9,581 nucleotides of DNA, taken from an uncultured Chloroflexota bacterium. Lineage in GTDB: Bacteria > Chloroflexota > Anaerolineae > Aggregatilineales > Phototrophicaceae. The stretch spans positions 1 through 9,581 of the forward strand of contig CALKIA010000540.1 of assembly GCA_937988705.1 (NCBI GenBank). Reading direction: 5' to 3'. Position 1 is the first letter of the stretch. Every line of letters begins with the position of its first letter. The position numbers and the translations under genes were made by a program. This document shows positions 1-6,742 of this stretch, one piece after another. The notes beneath the pieces are model-generated. The model worked only from the letters and a program-made list of their open reading frames with translations, searched no databases and was not told the origin of the DNA.

Positions 1-5
1 GCCGG

Positions 6-887
6 ATGGCGGTCAAGCAGTACAGCGGAATTCAGCGAAAAATCGCCGAACTGTATCCCGAAGACTTCTACGTCACGGACACGCTGACGCTGGAACTGGA
101 TGAACAGATCGAAGAACGCCACATGCTGAGTCAGGTACAACTGGCCGCCGGACAGATGGTCATCTACCTGGAAGGGCTGCTGCGTGAACAGAATGTTGGG
201 GGCCGGGGCTTTGAAATGCGCGGTGACTTCAATATTGAACGCGGTGACTGGCGCGGTCTCGGACGGGAAATTCAGGATCAGGTGATGCGCTTGACACGCG
301 AAACGATCCAGCGCGCCGTGTCGAACATCGATGTGGATGTGCAGACCGGACGCGGTGAGAGCTACCGCGACGCGAATCTCGAGGGTGCCATGCTCGACGG
401 TGTCAATATGAGCGGCCGCAACCTTAAAAACGCGACCCTTTCGAAAGTTCATGCCCACGGTGCAAATTTCAGTGGCGCGAATTTGAAGGACTCCATGCTG
501 GATGAGGGTGATTTCGAGAGCGCGAACTTCAGCGGTGCCAACATGAAGAATGTGAACGCCGAGCATGCGCGGTTTATCAACTGCAATTTGACGGGCGCGA
601 ATCTGCGGGATGCGAACCTCGAAGGGGTGGACCTGACCGGCGCGAAAATTGCGGGCGCGAATATGTCGCAGGCGAACCTTGAAGGCGCGACCCTGCCCAA
701 CGGCGAACCGTACCAGCGTGAGGCCGACCTCCTGCGCTATCACGCGGCGCATGCCGACATGGGACGCCGCATCCGCATCGAAATCGACACGGATGACGAC
801 GATGAAAAGCCCAAGCGTCAGCCACCGGAACCGCCCGTGCCGCCGGTGCCGCCCGTCCCGCCCATGCCTCCGCACGACCGCTTCTAA
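6..887 (+). CDS. Pentapeptide-repeat protein with proline-rich C-terminal tail (start uncertain)
   Basis: The 293-residue product has three parts. Residues 1-118 are a mixed helical-looking region that I do not recognise. Residues 119-233 are about 23 consecutive pentapeptides of the A(N/D)LxG type, such as NLEGA, NFSGA, NLTGA and DLTGA. Residues 261-293 are an acidic stretch (DTDDDDE) followed by a PPxPP-repeat tail. Pentapeptide repeats are known to fold into a right-handed quadrilateral beta-helix, usually a binding surface rather than an enzyme. There is no signal peptide, so the protein is probably cytoplasmic. The frame is still open at the window edge (codon CGG before the ATG), so the true start may lie upstream and the N-terminus may be longer. 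A strong terminator follows, so this is the last gene of its transcript. The specific function is unknown; resistance-type DNA mimicry (Qnr-like) is possible but nothing here points to it. Confidence 0.85.
   Translation: MAVKQYSGIQRKIAELYPEDFYVTDTLTLELDEQIEERHMLSQVQLAAGQMVIYLEGLLREQNVGGRGFEMRGDFNIERGDWRGLGREIQDQVMRLTRETIQRAVSNIDVDVQTGRGESYRDANLEGAMLDGVNMSGRNLKNATLSKVHAHGANFSGANLKDSMLDEGDFESANFSGANMKNVNAEHARFINCNLTGANLRDANLEGVDLTGAKIAGANMSQANLEGATLPNGEPYQREADLLRYHAAHADMGRRIRIEIDTDDDDEKPKRQPPEPPVPPVPPVPPMPPHDRF
360..704 (+). repeat. Pentapeptide-repeat block, imperfect 15-nt periodicity
   Basis: About 23 tandem five-residue units are encoded here. At the DNA level the period is 15 nt with recurring GCGAA(C/T)(C/T)T and GGCGCGAA segments. 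Units are diverged from one another, so this is an old protein-level repeat and not a recent DNA duplication. The hydrophobic central residue of each unit is Leu, Phe, Met, Ile or Ala, with Ala or Gly frequent at the fifth position. Confidence 0.85.
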
Positions 888-915
888 CCTGTACGGGTTG
901 ACAGTACCCGGCACG

Positions 916-965
916 CTGTCCTTGCGGTATCCTGATAGCCCTATCAGCCCGCAAGGACAGTTTTT
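916..965 (+). terminator. Intrinsic terminator with two nested perfect stems, abutting the next start codon
   Basis: The outer arms CTGTCCTTGCGG (916-927) and CCGCAAGGACAG (949-960) pair perfectly over 12 bp. Inside them CTGATAG (932-938) and CTATCAG (941-947) pair over 7 bp around a CC loop. The right arm runs straight into TTTTT (961-965). A GC-rich stem followed by a T tract is the hallmark of rho-independent termination on the + strand. The minus strand has no T tract on the other side, so the site is one-directional. It ends transcription from the pentapeptide gene. Unusually, the T tract touches the ATG of the permease gene and the right arm contains that gene's likely ribosome binding site. 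Confidence 0.85.
953..957 (+). promoter_or_regulatory. Ribosome binding site of the MFS gene, buried in the terminator stem
   Basis: AAGGA lies 8 nt before the ATG at 966, which is a normal spacing. It is part of the 3' arm of the 12-bp stem (949-960), so in the folded RNA it would be paired. No other Shine-Dalgarno-like sequence is available for this start. Confidence 0.5.
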
Positions 966-2228
966 ATGACGCGTTACCTCCGCATATTACGCGAAAATCC
1001 AGATTTCACCCGCCTGTGGCTGTCACAGGTGATCAGCATGACGGGCGACTGGTTTAATACCGTCGTGCTATTCGCGTTGGTTGCCGCCTACAGCCCCGGT
1101 CAGGAAGGATTGGCGATCAGTCTGTTCGTGCTGGCGCGCGTGGTGCCGCCGATGTTGATCAGCCCGATCACCGGCGTGCTGGTCGATCAGTTGAATCGCA
1201 AGCGCCTGCTCATCTGGAGTAATGTACTGCGCGTGTTTGTAGTCGCGGCGCTGCTGCTCACGACCCAGGGGCCAGAATGGCTGTGGTTGATCTACCTATT
1301 GACGGTCATGCAGTTCGCGATCTCGGCGGTGTTTGAACCGGCGCAGTCCGCGCTGATCCCGACATTGATCCCCCCGCAGGATTTGATCGTCGCGAATACG
1401 CTTGTGAATATCACCTGGTCGTCCATGCTGGCTATCGGCGCGGTGATCGGTGGGGTGGTGGCGACCCTTCTCGGCACGAACGTCGCCCTAGTTTTTGATG
1501 CCTTGTCGTTTGCGGTGGCAGCCTGGCTGATCCTGCCGTTGGTGCCGCGTGCCGTTGTCCAGGTGCACGAACACGCGCTCCTGGTAGATACCAGCTTTCA
1601 GGAGGGGGTACGATTTCTGCGACGCACTCCGCAGTCGGCTATGCTGCTGCTCGCCAAGTTCGGCATGAGCCTCGGCAATGTCGATACGCTAGTCGCCATT
1701 TTCGCGACGCAGATTTTTGTCTACGGGGATGGTGGCGGCCTCGGCCTCGGGATTATGTACAGCGTCTTTGGCTTGGGCGCGATTGTTGGCCCGCTGATTT
1801 TCAACCGCTTCAACGATGGCTCGCTCAAAGTGATGCGTCGGCTGATGTTGATCGCGTTTTTCGGCGCGGTCATCGGATGGGTGGCGGTGGGTGCGGCCAC
1901 TACATTTGTGCTGCTGTGTGTCGGGCTGTTCATTCGCGCGGTCTGCGGTTCGACTAATTGGACCTACAGCACGATCGCTCTGCAAAAGACCGTGCCGAAC
2001 TCGTACCTTGGGCGCGTGTTTTCGTTAGATATGGCGGGCTTCTATCTGGCGACCGTGCTCAGTACGGTGGCGCATGGCGCGCTGATCGATACGGTGGGCA
2101 GCGACAATGTCCGGTTGATCGCACTGGGTACAGGGGTTGTGGCGCTGGTTCCGGCGCTCATCTGGGGGCTGCTGACGCGGCGTTTCGAACGCCGTGAGCT
2201 CGAGCCCGCTGTCGCAGCGGCCGATTGA
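966..2228 (+). CDS. MFS transporter, EntS/MFS_3-type efflux permease
   Basis: The 420-residue protein is almost entirely hydrophobic segments, consistent with about 12 membrane helices and a loop after helix 6 (around residues 193-225). The sequence GVLVDQLNRKR at residues 70-80, between helices 2 and 3, is the conserved MFS motif A that gates the transport cycle. The opening pattern, a short basic N-terminus then NPDFTRLWLSQVISMTGDWF, is typical of the EntS/MFS_3 exporters, proton-driven permeases that export siderophores, macrolides or other small molecules from the inner membrane. The substrate cannot be read from the sequence. The ATG at 966 fits the start of homologues and has AAGGA 8 nt upstream, inside the terminator hairpin. 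There is no obvious terminator after the gene. It ends 85 nt before the next gene. Confidence 0.9.
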   Translation: MTRYLRILRENPDFTRLWLSQVISMTGDWFNTVVLFALVAAYSPGQEGLAISLFVLARVVPPMLISPITGVLVDQLNRKRLLIWSNVLRVFVVAALLLTTQGPEWLWLIYLLTVMQFAISAVFEPAQSALIPTLIPPQDLIVANTLVNITWSSMLAIGAVIGGVVATLLGTNVALVFDALSFAVAAWLILPLVPRAVVQVHEHALLVDTSFQEGVRFLRRTPQSAMLLLAKFGMSLGNVDTLVAIFATQIFVYGDGGGLGLGIMYSVFGLGAIVGPLIFNRFNDGSLKVMRRLMLIAFFGAVIGWVAVGAATTFVLLCVGLFIRAVCGSTNWTYSTIALQKTVPNSYLGRVFSLDMAGFYLATVLSTVAHGALIDTVGSDNVRLIALGTGVVALVPALIWGLLTRRFERRELEPAVAAAD

Positions 2229-2302
2229 TTGAAATGTAAATCATAATTTGAATTCATGTTTGATCAGCGTACAGTGGAGAAAAATAGAATATAGACGCTT
2301 TT

Positions 2303-2307
2303 GGAGA
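2303..2307 (+). promoter_or_regulatory. Ribosome binding site that fixes the GTG start at 2314
   Basis: GGAGA stands 6 nt before GTG (2314-2316). It favours this start over the in-frame TTG at 2248, which has no Shine-Dalgarno sequence and would add 22 residues encoded by AT-rich DNA. Confidence 0.6.
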
Positions 2308-2313
2308 AATCTT

Positions 2314-2640
2314 GTGGATACCCTCACTACTACCCGCTATGATGACGTTCGCCGTATCTACCGCCACTGGAGCTCTTGCGAGCGCTACACCGGAGGTGAC
2401 GCTCTGACCACCGCCATTGAGTGCGGTTGGAAAATTAAAGGTGTGATTTTTCGGCAGGAGTTCTGGTTGGCGGGGGTGCGCCGGGTGTGCGTGTTTCACA
2501 TCGACCTCGAACGCGACGGCGAAGCAGTCAAAATGCTCGTTATTCACAATCCGTACGTAATACGCTATATTCGTGAATTAGGGGCGCAGGTTGTGCAAAT
2601 CAATCAGCGTCGTCAAACCGATTTTGACCGCTGGTCGTGA
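2314..2640 (+). CDS. Hypothetical protein, 108 aa
   Basis: I do not recognise this protein. From the GTG start it has 108 residues, is soluble, has no signal peptide or membrane segment, and is rich in Arg, Tyr and Trp. Two Cys (in SSCERY and AIECGW) lie in the first third, and a third Cys (RRVCVFH) comes later. The alternation of strand-like stretches (GVIFRQEFW, RRVCVFHIDLE, VKMLVIHNP) suggests a small alpha/beta fold. It stops 6 nt before uppP, so the two are probably co-transcribed, with an AT-rich leader (2229-2313) that may carry a promoter (TTGATC at 2260, TAGAAT at 2285, 19-nt spacer, weak). A role in envelope metabolism would be a guess from position only. Confidence 0.7.
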   Translation: MDTLTTTRYDDVRRIYRHWSSCERYTGGDALTTAIECGWKIKGVIFRQEFWLAGVRRVCVFHIDLERDGEAVKMLVIHNPYVIRYIRELGAQVVQINQRRQTDFDRWS

Positions 2641-2646
2641 GAATCT

Positions 2647-3468
2647 ATGCTAATTGACCTACTGAAAGTCGTTGTCCTCGGCATTGTTGAAGGGATTACG
2701 GAGTTTCTGCCCGTATCCTCCACCGGGCACCTCATTGTCGCCGCCGCTCTCCTACGTCCGAATTTCAGTGAGGCGCTGGAAGGCACGTTTGAGATATTTA
2801 TTCAGCTCGGCGCTGTGGTGGCCGTGGTTTTCTACTATCGACGCGACTTAATTCAGCAGGTTCTGATGGTGCGGACGGATGCCGGTGTGCGCCGCCTGTG
2901 GTTGGCTCTAGTGGTCAGTGCGATTCCGGCGGGACTGGTGGGTTTCCTGTTCCGTGATTTCATTAAAGAGGTACTATTTCATCCGCTGACGGTCGCGATT
3001 TCGCTGATCGTCGGCGGTGTGGTCTTCATCGTCTTTGAACGCTGGTATGCGTCGAAGTCCTTAACCCTCACCACGGAAGTCACGGCGATTACGTGGCGGC
3101 AGGCCGCGGTGATCGGCGGGTTGCAGGCGCTGTCGCTCATTCCGGGTGTGTCGCGCGCAGCGACTTCGATTTTTGGCGGGATGTTGAGCGGACTAGATCG
3201 CCAGACGGCTACCCGCTTCTCATTCTATCTGGCCATCCCCGTACTCGGCGGCGCCACCATTGTCGATCTGCTCCTCAGTCTGGATGAAATCAGCACGGGT
3301 GACCTCGCCTTCCTAGCCCTCGGGGCCTTTGTATCCGGCATCGTCGCCTTCTTTGCGATCAGTTGGTTGCTGCGTTTCATTGCGCGAAGCAATTTCATCG
3401 CCTTCGGTTATTACCGGATCCTCGCGGGCCTCCTCATCCTTATCCTGCTCGGCTTATCGGTGATTTAA
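2647..3468 (+). CDS. uppP: Undecaprenyl-diphosphatase (UppP/BacA family)
   Basis: This integral membrane enzyme removes a phosphate from undecaprenyl diphosphate, regenerating the lipid carrier used for peptidoglycan and other surface polymers; its overproduction is known to give bacitracin resistance. The 273 residues match the family length. The first signature EGITEFLPVSSTGHL spans residues 15-29 and carries Glu15, Glu19, Ser24-Ser25 and His28, equivalent to the catalytic region of the E. coli enzyme. The second signature starts at PGVSR (166-170), with Arg170 as the conserved phosphate-binding Arg. The two residues after it are AA where many homologues have SG. Hydrophobic helices fill the rest. 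The start ATG has only a weak upstream GAGA. The gene follows the small hypothetical gene by 6 nt, and no terminator is visible behind it. Confidence 0.95.
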   Translation: MLIDLLKVVVLGIVEGITEFLPVSSTGHLIVAAALLRPNFSEALEGTFEIFIQLGAVVAVVFYYRRDLIQQVLMVRTDAGVRRLWLALVVSAIPAGLVGFLFRDFIKEVLFHPLTVAISLIVGGVVFIVFERWYASKSLTLTTEVTAITWRQAAVIGGLQALSLIPGVSRAATSIFGGMLSGLDRQTATRFSFYLAIPVLGGATIVDLLLSLDEISTGDLAFLALGAFVSGIVAFFAISWLLRFIARSNFIAFGYYRILAGLLILILLGLSVI

Positions 3469-3604
3469 TCGTACGTATTACAACCTTTAGGCTATCCACT
3501 CCAAAACCGCTTTATACTCGAACCAAAGGCCGAAGTGGTTCCGCTTGGCGGTTGTTCGATCAAGCTTGACCCACACCTACAACTAGGGTATCTGGATTTC
3601 CTGC

Positions 3605-5524
3605 ATGGCAGACAGACTTCGTGGTCATCGTGATTCGCACACCAGTTTCCCACATAAGCTGTCGCTAAATCGACGTGTGCGCACCCAACGCACATACGGC
3701 ACGGAAGCGGTGGTTGCTGCGGTGAACAGTTTGCCGATCGACGTTGAGGACGAACTCCGGTTTGCGCAGATCGTGTATGCGACTGCCGCCATGCTCACCC
3801 GGGTGTTGTCTCCAGAAATCACGCTCAAGACTCTTCTGCAAAAAGCGCTCGATGCTATCGGGCATAATTTGGGCAGTATCAGCGTGTTTACGGGAAACGA
3901 CGACCGGATTGTCGCCATCTGCGGGTATACCCCGGAACAATCAGACGCGCTGCAGCACTTTAGACTTTCGCCGAATCGCCGGAGTGTTCAGGCGAGTCTG
4001 CACAGGCGAGAGCCGCTTCTCACTGGAGATATCCAAGCCATTCCTGATTGGGAGTTTGCGCCGGGCTTGGAGTGGTTGCGTTCGAATGTCGGCGTCCCGA
4101 TCATTGCCCATGATCTCGTAATCGGCATATTGAGCATCGATTCCGCGTACCCACACGCCTTTACCCAAAAACAGGTCGAGCGTTTGCGAGTCTTCGCCGA
4201 TTTTGCCGCCATCACCATTGAGAATTCACAACTCTATGATGAATTGATGCGGGATGCGGTGGAAAACCAGTCGCTGCATCGGGCGACGGCCTTTCTGTTC
4301 AAATCCAGTCTATTTACGGCGGATAATCTGCTCGAAGTGGGCGACGAAATTGTGCGGACGGTGATTGTCGAATTCGGCAAGGTTGACTGCGGTCTCATTT
4401 TGCTGGATGCGGAAACCGGGCACTTGACACGACTGGCACGCGCCGGGGGGTTTCAGGTGCAGGCCAACCAGACCCTGCATATTAATGGTCATGGGCTAGT
4501 GCCGCAGGCGGTTCGCACCGGAGAAACGGTTTATGCGCCGGATGTAACGGCGGTCGAACAGTATGCTCCTAATAATGCTACCACGCGCGCTGAACTAGTT
4601 GTCCCGCTGCGCACAGCGAAAGGGGTGATCGGTGTACTGGATTTACAGAGCGCTGAGCCGAATGCTTTTAGCCAGCAAGATCTGCGGTTGCTGACCGCAT
4701 TTGCCGAGCGTGTCGCCGCGGTGATCGAAAATGTCATCCTCTACAACCGGATTCGGGAGCACGCTGATGATCTCGAACGGCGGGTGGCGCAGCGCACGCG
4801 GGAACTCAATCGTGCGCTCGAACGCGAGCGTGAACTCAATGATCTCAAGTCGCGATTTATCGCGCGGGTTTCTCATGAATTCCGTACGCCGCTGGCGGTG
4901 ATGAATACTGCAAGTGATCTGCTGATGAACTACGGCGACCGCATGAGTATGGAACAGCGTGGCGAAAAACTCACGCGCATTCGCACCGAAGTTAATACCC
5001 TGACGCTGATGCTCGACGACATTTTGACCATCAGTGTGAACGGTGACGAGGGGAAGGCGACTTTCAAACCGGATACATTCGATCTGCGGCACTTGTCTGC
5101 CGAGGTCATTCGTTCAGTACGCGGGGGGAGCGGGGCGCTGCACGATGTGCAGTATGAGTATCTTGGTCAGCCGCTCATCTATGCCGATCCGATCTGGATT
5201 CGCCGGATCATACAAAATCTGCTGTCGAATGCTGTGAAGTATTCGGAACCCGGCAGTCGAATTTATCTGATGATCAACTGCACTGAACACGAGGCAACCA
5301 TTCGCGTTCAGGATCAGGGGATAGGTATCCCGGAAATCGATCAACCCCATTTGTTTGATGTGTTTCACCGGGCTGTTAACGTGGAAAATATCAGCGGAAC
5401 GGGGCTAGGTTTGGCGATTGTTCGACAAGGGGTAGAATTGCACGGTGGTGAAATTGCCTATTCCACAAAACTAGGTATGGGTACCACCTTCGTTATTACG
5501 ATTCCACATAAGTCTACGAGATGA
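3605..5524 (+). CDS. Sensor histidine kinase with two GAF domains
   Basis: The 639-residue soluble kinase has, in order: an N-terminal stretch of about 45 residues, GAF domain 1 (about 70-208), GAF domain 2 (about 240-378, with the typical ending VVPLRTAKGVIGVLDLQS), a coiled-coil linker (about 380-415), a HisKA domain with the phospho-acceptor His424 in RVSHEFRTPL, and a HATPase domain. The ATPase shows the N box (Asn538, Asn542), the G1 box DQGIG (570-574), the F box (LFDVF) and the G2 box GTGLGL (598-603), so it should be active. There are no membrane helices, so it senses a cytoplasmic signal or small ligand through GAF. The partner is probably the receiver of the hybrid kinase 4 nt downstream. 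The ATG at 3605 has only TGGA 8 nt upstream, so a later start before residue 45 is possible. No convincing promoter was found in the 136-nt gap before it. Confidence 0.92.
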   Translation: MADRLRGHRDSHTSFPHKLSLNRRVRTQRTYGTEAVVAAVNSLPIDVEDELRFAQIVYATAAMLTRVLSPEITLKTLLQKALDAIGHNLGSISVFTGNDDRIVAICGYTPEQSDALQHFRLSPNRRSVQASLHRREPLLTGDIQAIPDWEFAPGLEWLRSNVGVPIIAHDLVIGILSIDSAYPHAFTQKQVERLRVFADFAAITIENSQLYDELMRDAVENQSLHRATAFLFKSSLFTADNLLEVGDEIVRTVIVEFGKVDCGLILLDAETGHLTRLARAGGFQVQANQTLHINGHGLVPQAVRTGETVYAPDVTAVEQYAPNNATTRAELVVPLRTAKGVIGVLDLQSAEPNAFSQQDLRLLTAFAERVAAVIENVILYNRIREHADDLERRVAQRTRELNRALERERELNDLKSRFIARVSHEFRTPLAVMNTASDLLMNYGDRMSMEQRGEKLTRIRTEVNTLTLMLDDILTISVNGDEGKATFKPDTFDLRHLSAEVIRSVRGGSGALHDVQYEYLGQPLIYADPIWIRRIIQNLLSNAVKYSEPGSRIYLMINCTEHEATIRVQDQGIGIPEIDQPHLFDVFHRAVNVENISGTGLGLAIVRQGVELHGGEIAYSTKLGMGTTFVITIPHKSTR

Positions 5525-5528
5525 AGTG

Positions 5529-6652
5529 ATGAAGAAAATCTTAGTCGTTGAGGATGCTCAGTCCCTTCGTAAGGACATCGTCGAGATGTTGGGTTTCGAG
5601 GGTTTTGACGCGGTTGGAGCCGAAAATGGGCTCGTCGGTGTTGATCGCGCGCGCGCCAGGTTCTGCCAGACCTGATTATCTGTGACATTATGATGCCGGG
5701 GCTTGATGGCTATGGGGTACTGGAGGAACTGCGTAAGGACACCCTCACTTCGACCATTCCATTTATCTTCCTGACCGCGCGCACGGATCGCGTCGATGTG
5801 CGTCAGGGGATGGAATTGGGGGCGGACGACTTTTTGACGAAGCCGTTTCACGCGGCCGAACTGCTCGCCACCGTGCGCACCCGCTTGAAGAAGCGCGAAG
5901 CTCAGCAGGCTGAAACCAATGAGGCGGTGGGGCAAGTGACCCACAATATCATCGTGGCGCTGCCCCATGAACTGCGGACGCCGCTAAATATCATCCTCGG
6001 CTTCTCTGACCTGATGATGCTGGATGCGCCGAGTATGGATGCCGCGCGCATCGCCGAGATGGCTCGTCTAATCAACAATGGGGCACTGCGTCTGCTGCGC
6101 GTGATTGAGAATTTCCTGTTGTTTGCCCAGACAGAAGTCATACTCACGGATCGCCATCAGATCGAGGAATTCCGCAAGCACTATGGTATCTACCCCCATC
6201 TGACGATCGCGCGCAATGCCAAACAGCAGGCCACGCCGACCGGCCGCACAGACGATCTGCGTCTGGAACTTGAAGAAGTCGACGCTGTCAGCATGTCGGA
6301 GGAATTCCTCAAAAAGATCACGGAAGAACTGATCGATAACGCTTGCAAGTTCTCCGAGGAACACTCGTCGATCGAGATCAAGGGGAAGCGCGACGGCGAT
6401 TTCTACGTTGTGAGTGTGACAAACAGCGGGCGCGGCATGACCCGCGAACAAATTCTAAAGATTGGGGCGTATATGCAGTTCGAGCGCCGCATCTACGAAC
6501 AGCAGGGCATGGGGCTGGGACTTGTCATCTGCAAGCGGTTGATCGAAATGCACGGTGGGGGGTTCAGCATTGAAAGCGTACCCGGGGAAACGATCACGGT
6601 TCAGATGCGCTTACCGATTAAGGATGACGCACTCGCACCCGAGAAGGGCTAA
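5529..6652 (+). CDS. Response regulator-histidine kinase hybrid (REC-HisKA-HATPase), frame broken as written
   Basis: Two pieces in different frames encode one protein. The ATG at 5529 opens a receiver start (MKKILVVEDAQSL) that hits TGA at 5673-5675. The rest (LPDLIICDIMMPGLDGYG onward) is in another frame up to 6652. Deleting one CG from the run at 5646-5656 gives a 373-residue protein with Asp52 as phospho-acceptor, Thr82 and Lys104 at canonical receiver positions, then HisKA (His146 in LPHELRTPLN), the N box around Asn270 (ELIDNACKFS), and GMGLGL near 325-330. The G1 box reads NSGRG, so the usual adenine-contacting Asp is Asn298; related REC-kinases often show similar text here (NxGRGM). 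As written, translation could only yield a 48-residue stub plus a product from an internal start such as ATG 5690. The gene sits 4 nt after the GAF kinase and probably receives phosphate from it. It has no DNA-binding domain. Confidence 0.85.
5646..5656 (+). repeat. CG dinucleotide run, (CG)5C, at the frame break
   Basis: The eleven bases CGCGCGCGCGC lie between the codons for Val-Asp and the point where the receiver continues in the other frame. One CG unit fewer joins the frames and places the Asp, Thr and Lys of the receiver at canonical spacing. Such a run is a plausible site for replication slippage and also for sequencing or consensus error. Confidence 0.7.
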
Positions 6653-6668
6653 CGACCGTCGCGTGTCG

Positions 6669-6696
6669 TTGTCCTTTGGAAGAACTCCGCTATAAT
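6669..6696 (+). promoter_or_regulatory. Sigma-70-type promoter for the LysM lipoprotein gene
   Basis: A perfect TATAAT (6691-6696) is preceded, after a 16-nt spacer, by TTGTCC (6669-6674), which matches the -35 consensus at four of six positions. The predicted transcript begins near 6703, giving a leader of about 40 nt before the ATG at 6743. The leader carries a good ribosome binding site (AGGGAG, 6727-6732). Confidence 0.65.
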
Positions 6697-6742
6697 AGGT
6701 AAGTATAGGACCGCGTTGCGCCTGTGAGGGAGAATCTCATTC

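Noticed and set aside
449..700. Minus-strand open frame that itself looks like a pentapeptide-repeat protein (RFAPV-like units)
   Set aside because: The 15-nt periodic repeat of the + strand gene produces a five-residue period in the antisense frame as well. It is a shadow of the real gene, with no ribosome binding site or independent support.
898..903. Perfect -35-like TTGACA upstream of the MFS gene
   Set aside because: No -10-like hexamer lies 15-19 nt downstream; that position falls in the GC-rich terminator stem.
3505..3594. Gap before the GAF kinase: TATACT (3513-3518), TTGACC-17-TATCTG (3566-3594) and an inverted repeat AACCGCTT/AAGTGGTT (3505-3512 and 3533-3540, one G-U pair)
   Set aside because: TATACT lacks a -35, TATCTG is a poor -10 and lies very close to the ATG, and the inverted repeat has a 20-nt loop and no T tract. 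None is strong enough to annotate.
5646..5675. Programmed -1 ribosomal frameshifting to join the two halves of the hybrid kinase
   Set aside because: There is no X XXY YYZ slippery heptamer, and a -1 shift would leave one extra residue in the receiver compared with the clean fit given by a 2-nt deletion.
6651..6670. AACGAC/GTCGTT hairpin after the hybrid kinase as a terminator
   Set aside because: The stem is only 6 bp, there is no T tract, and the 3' arm overlaps the -35 region of the next promoter.
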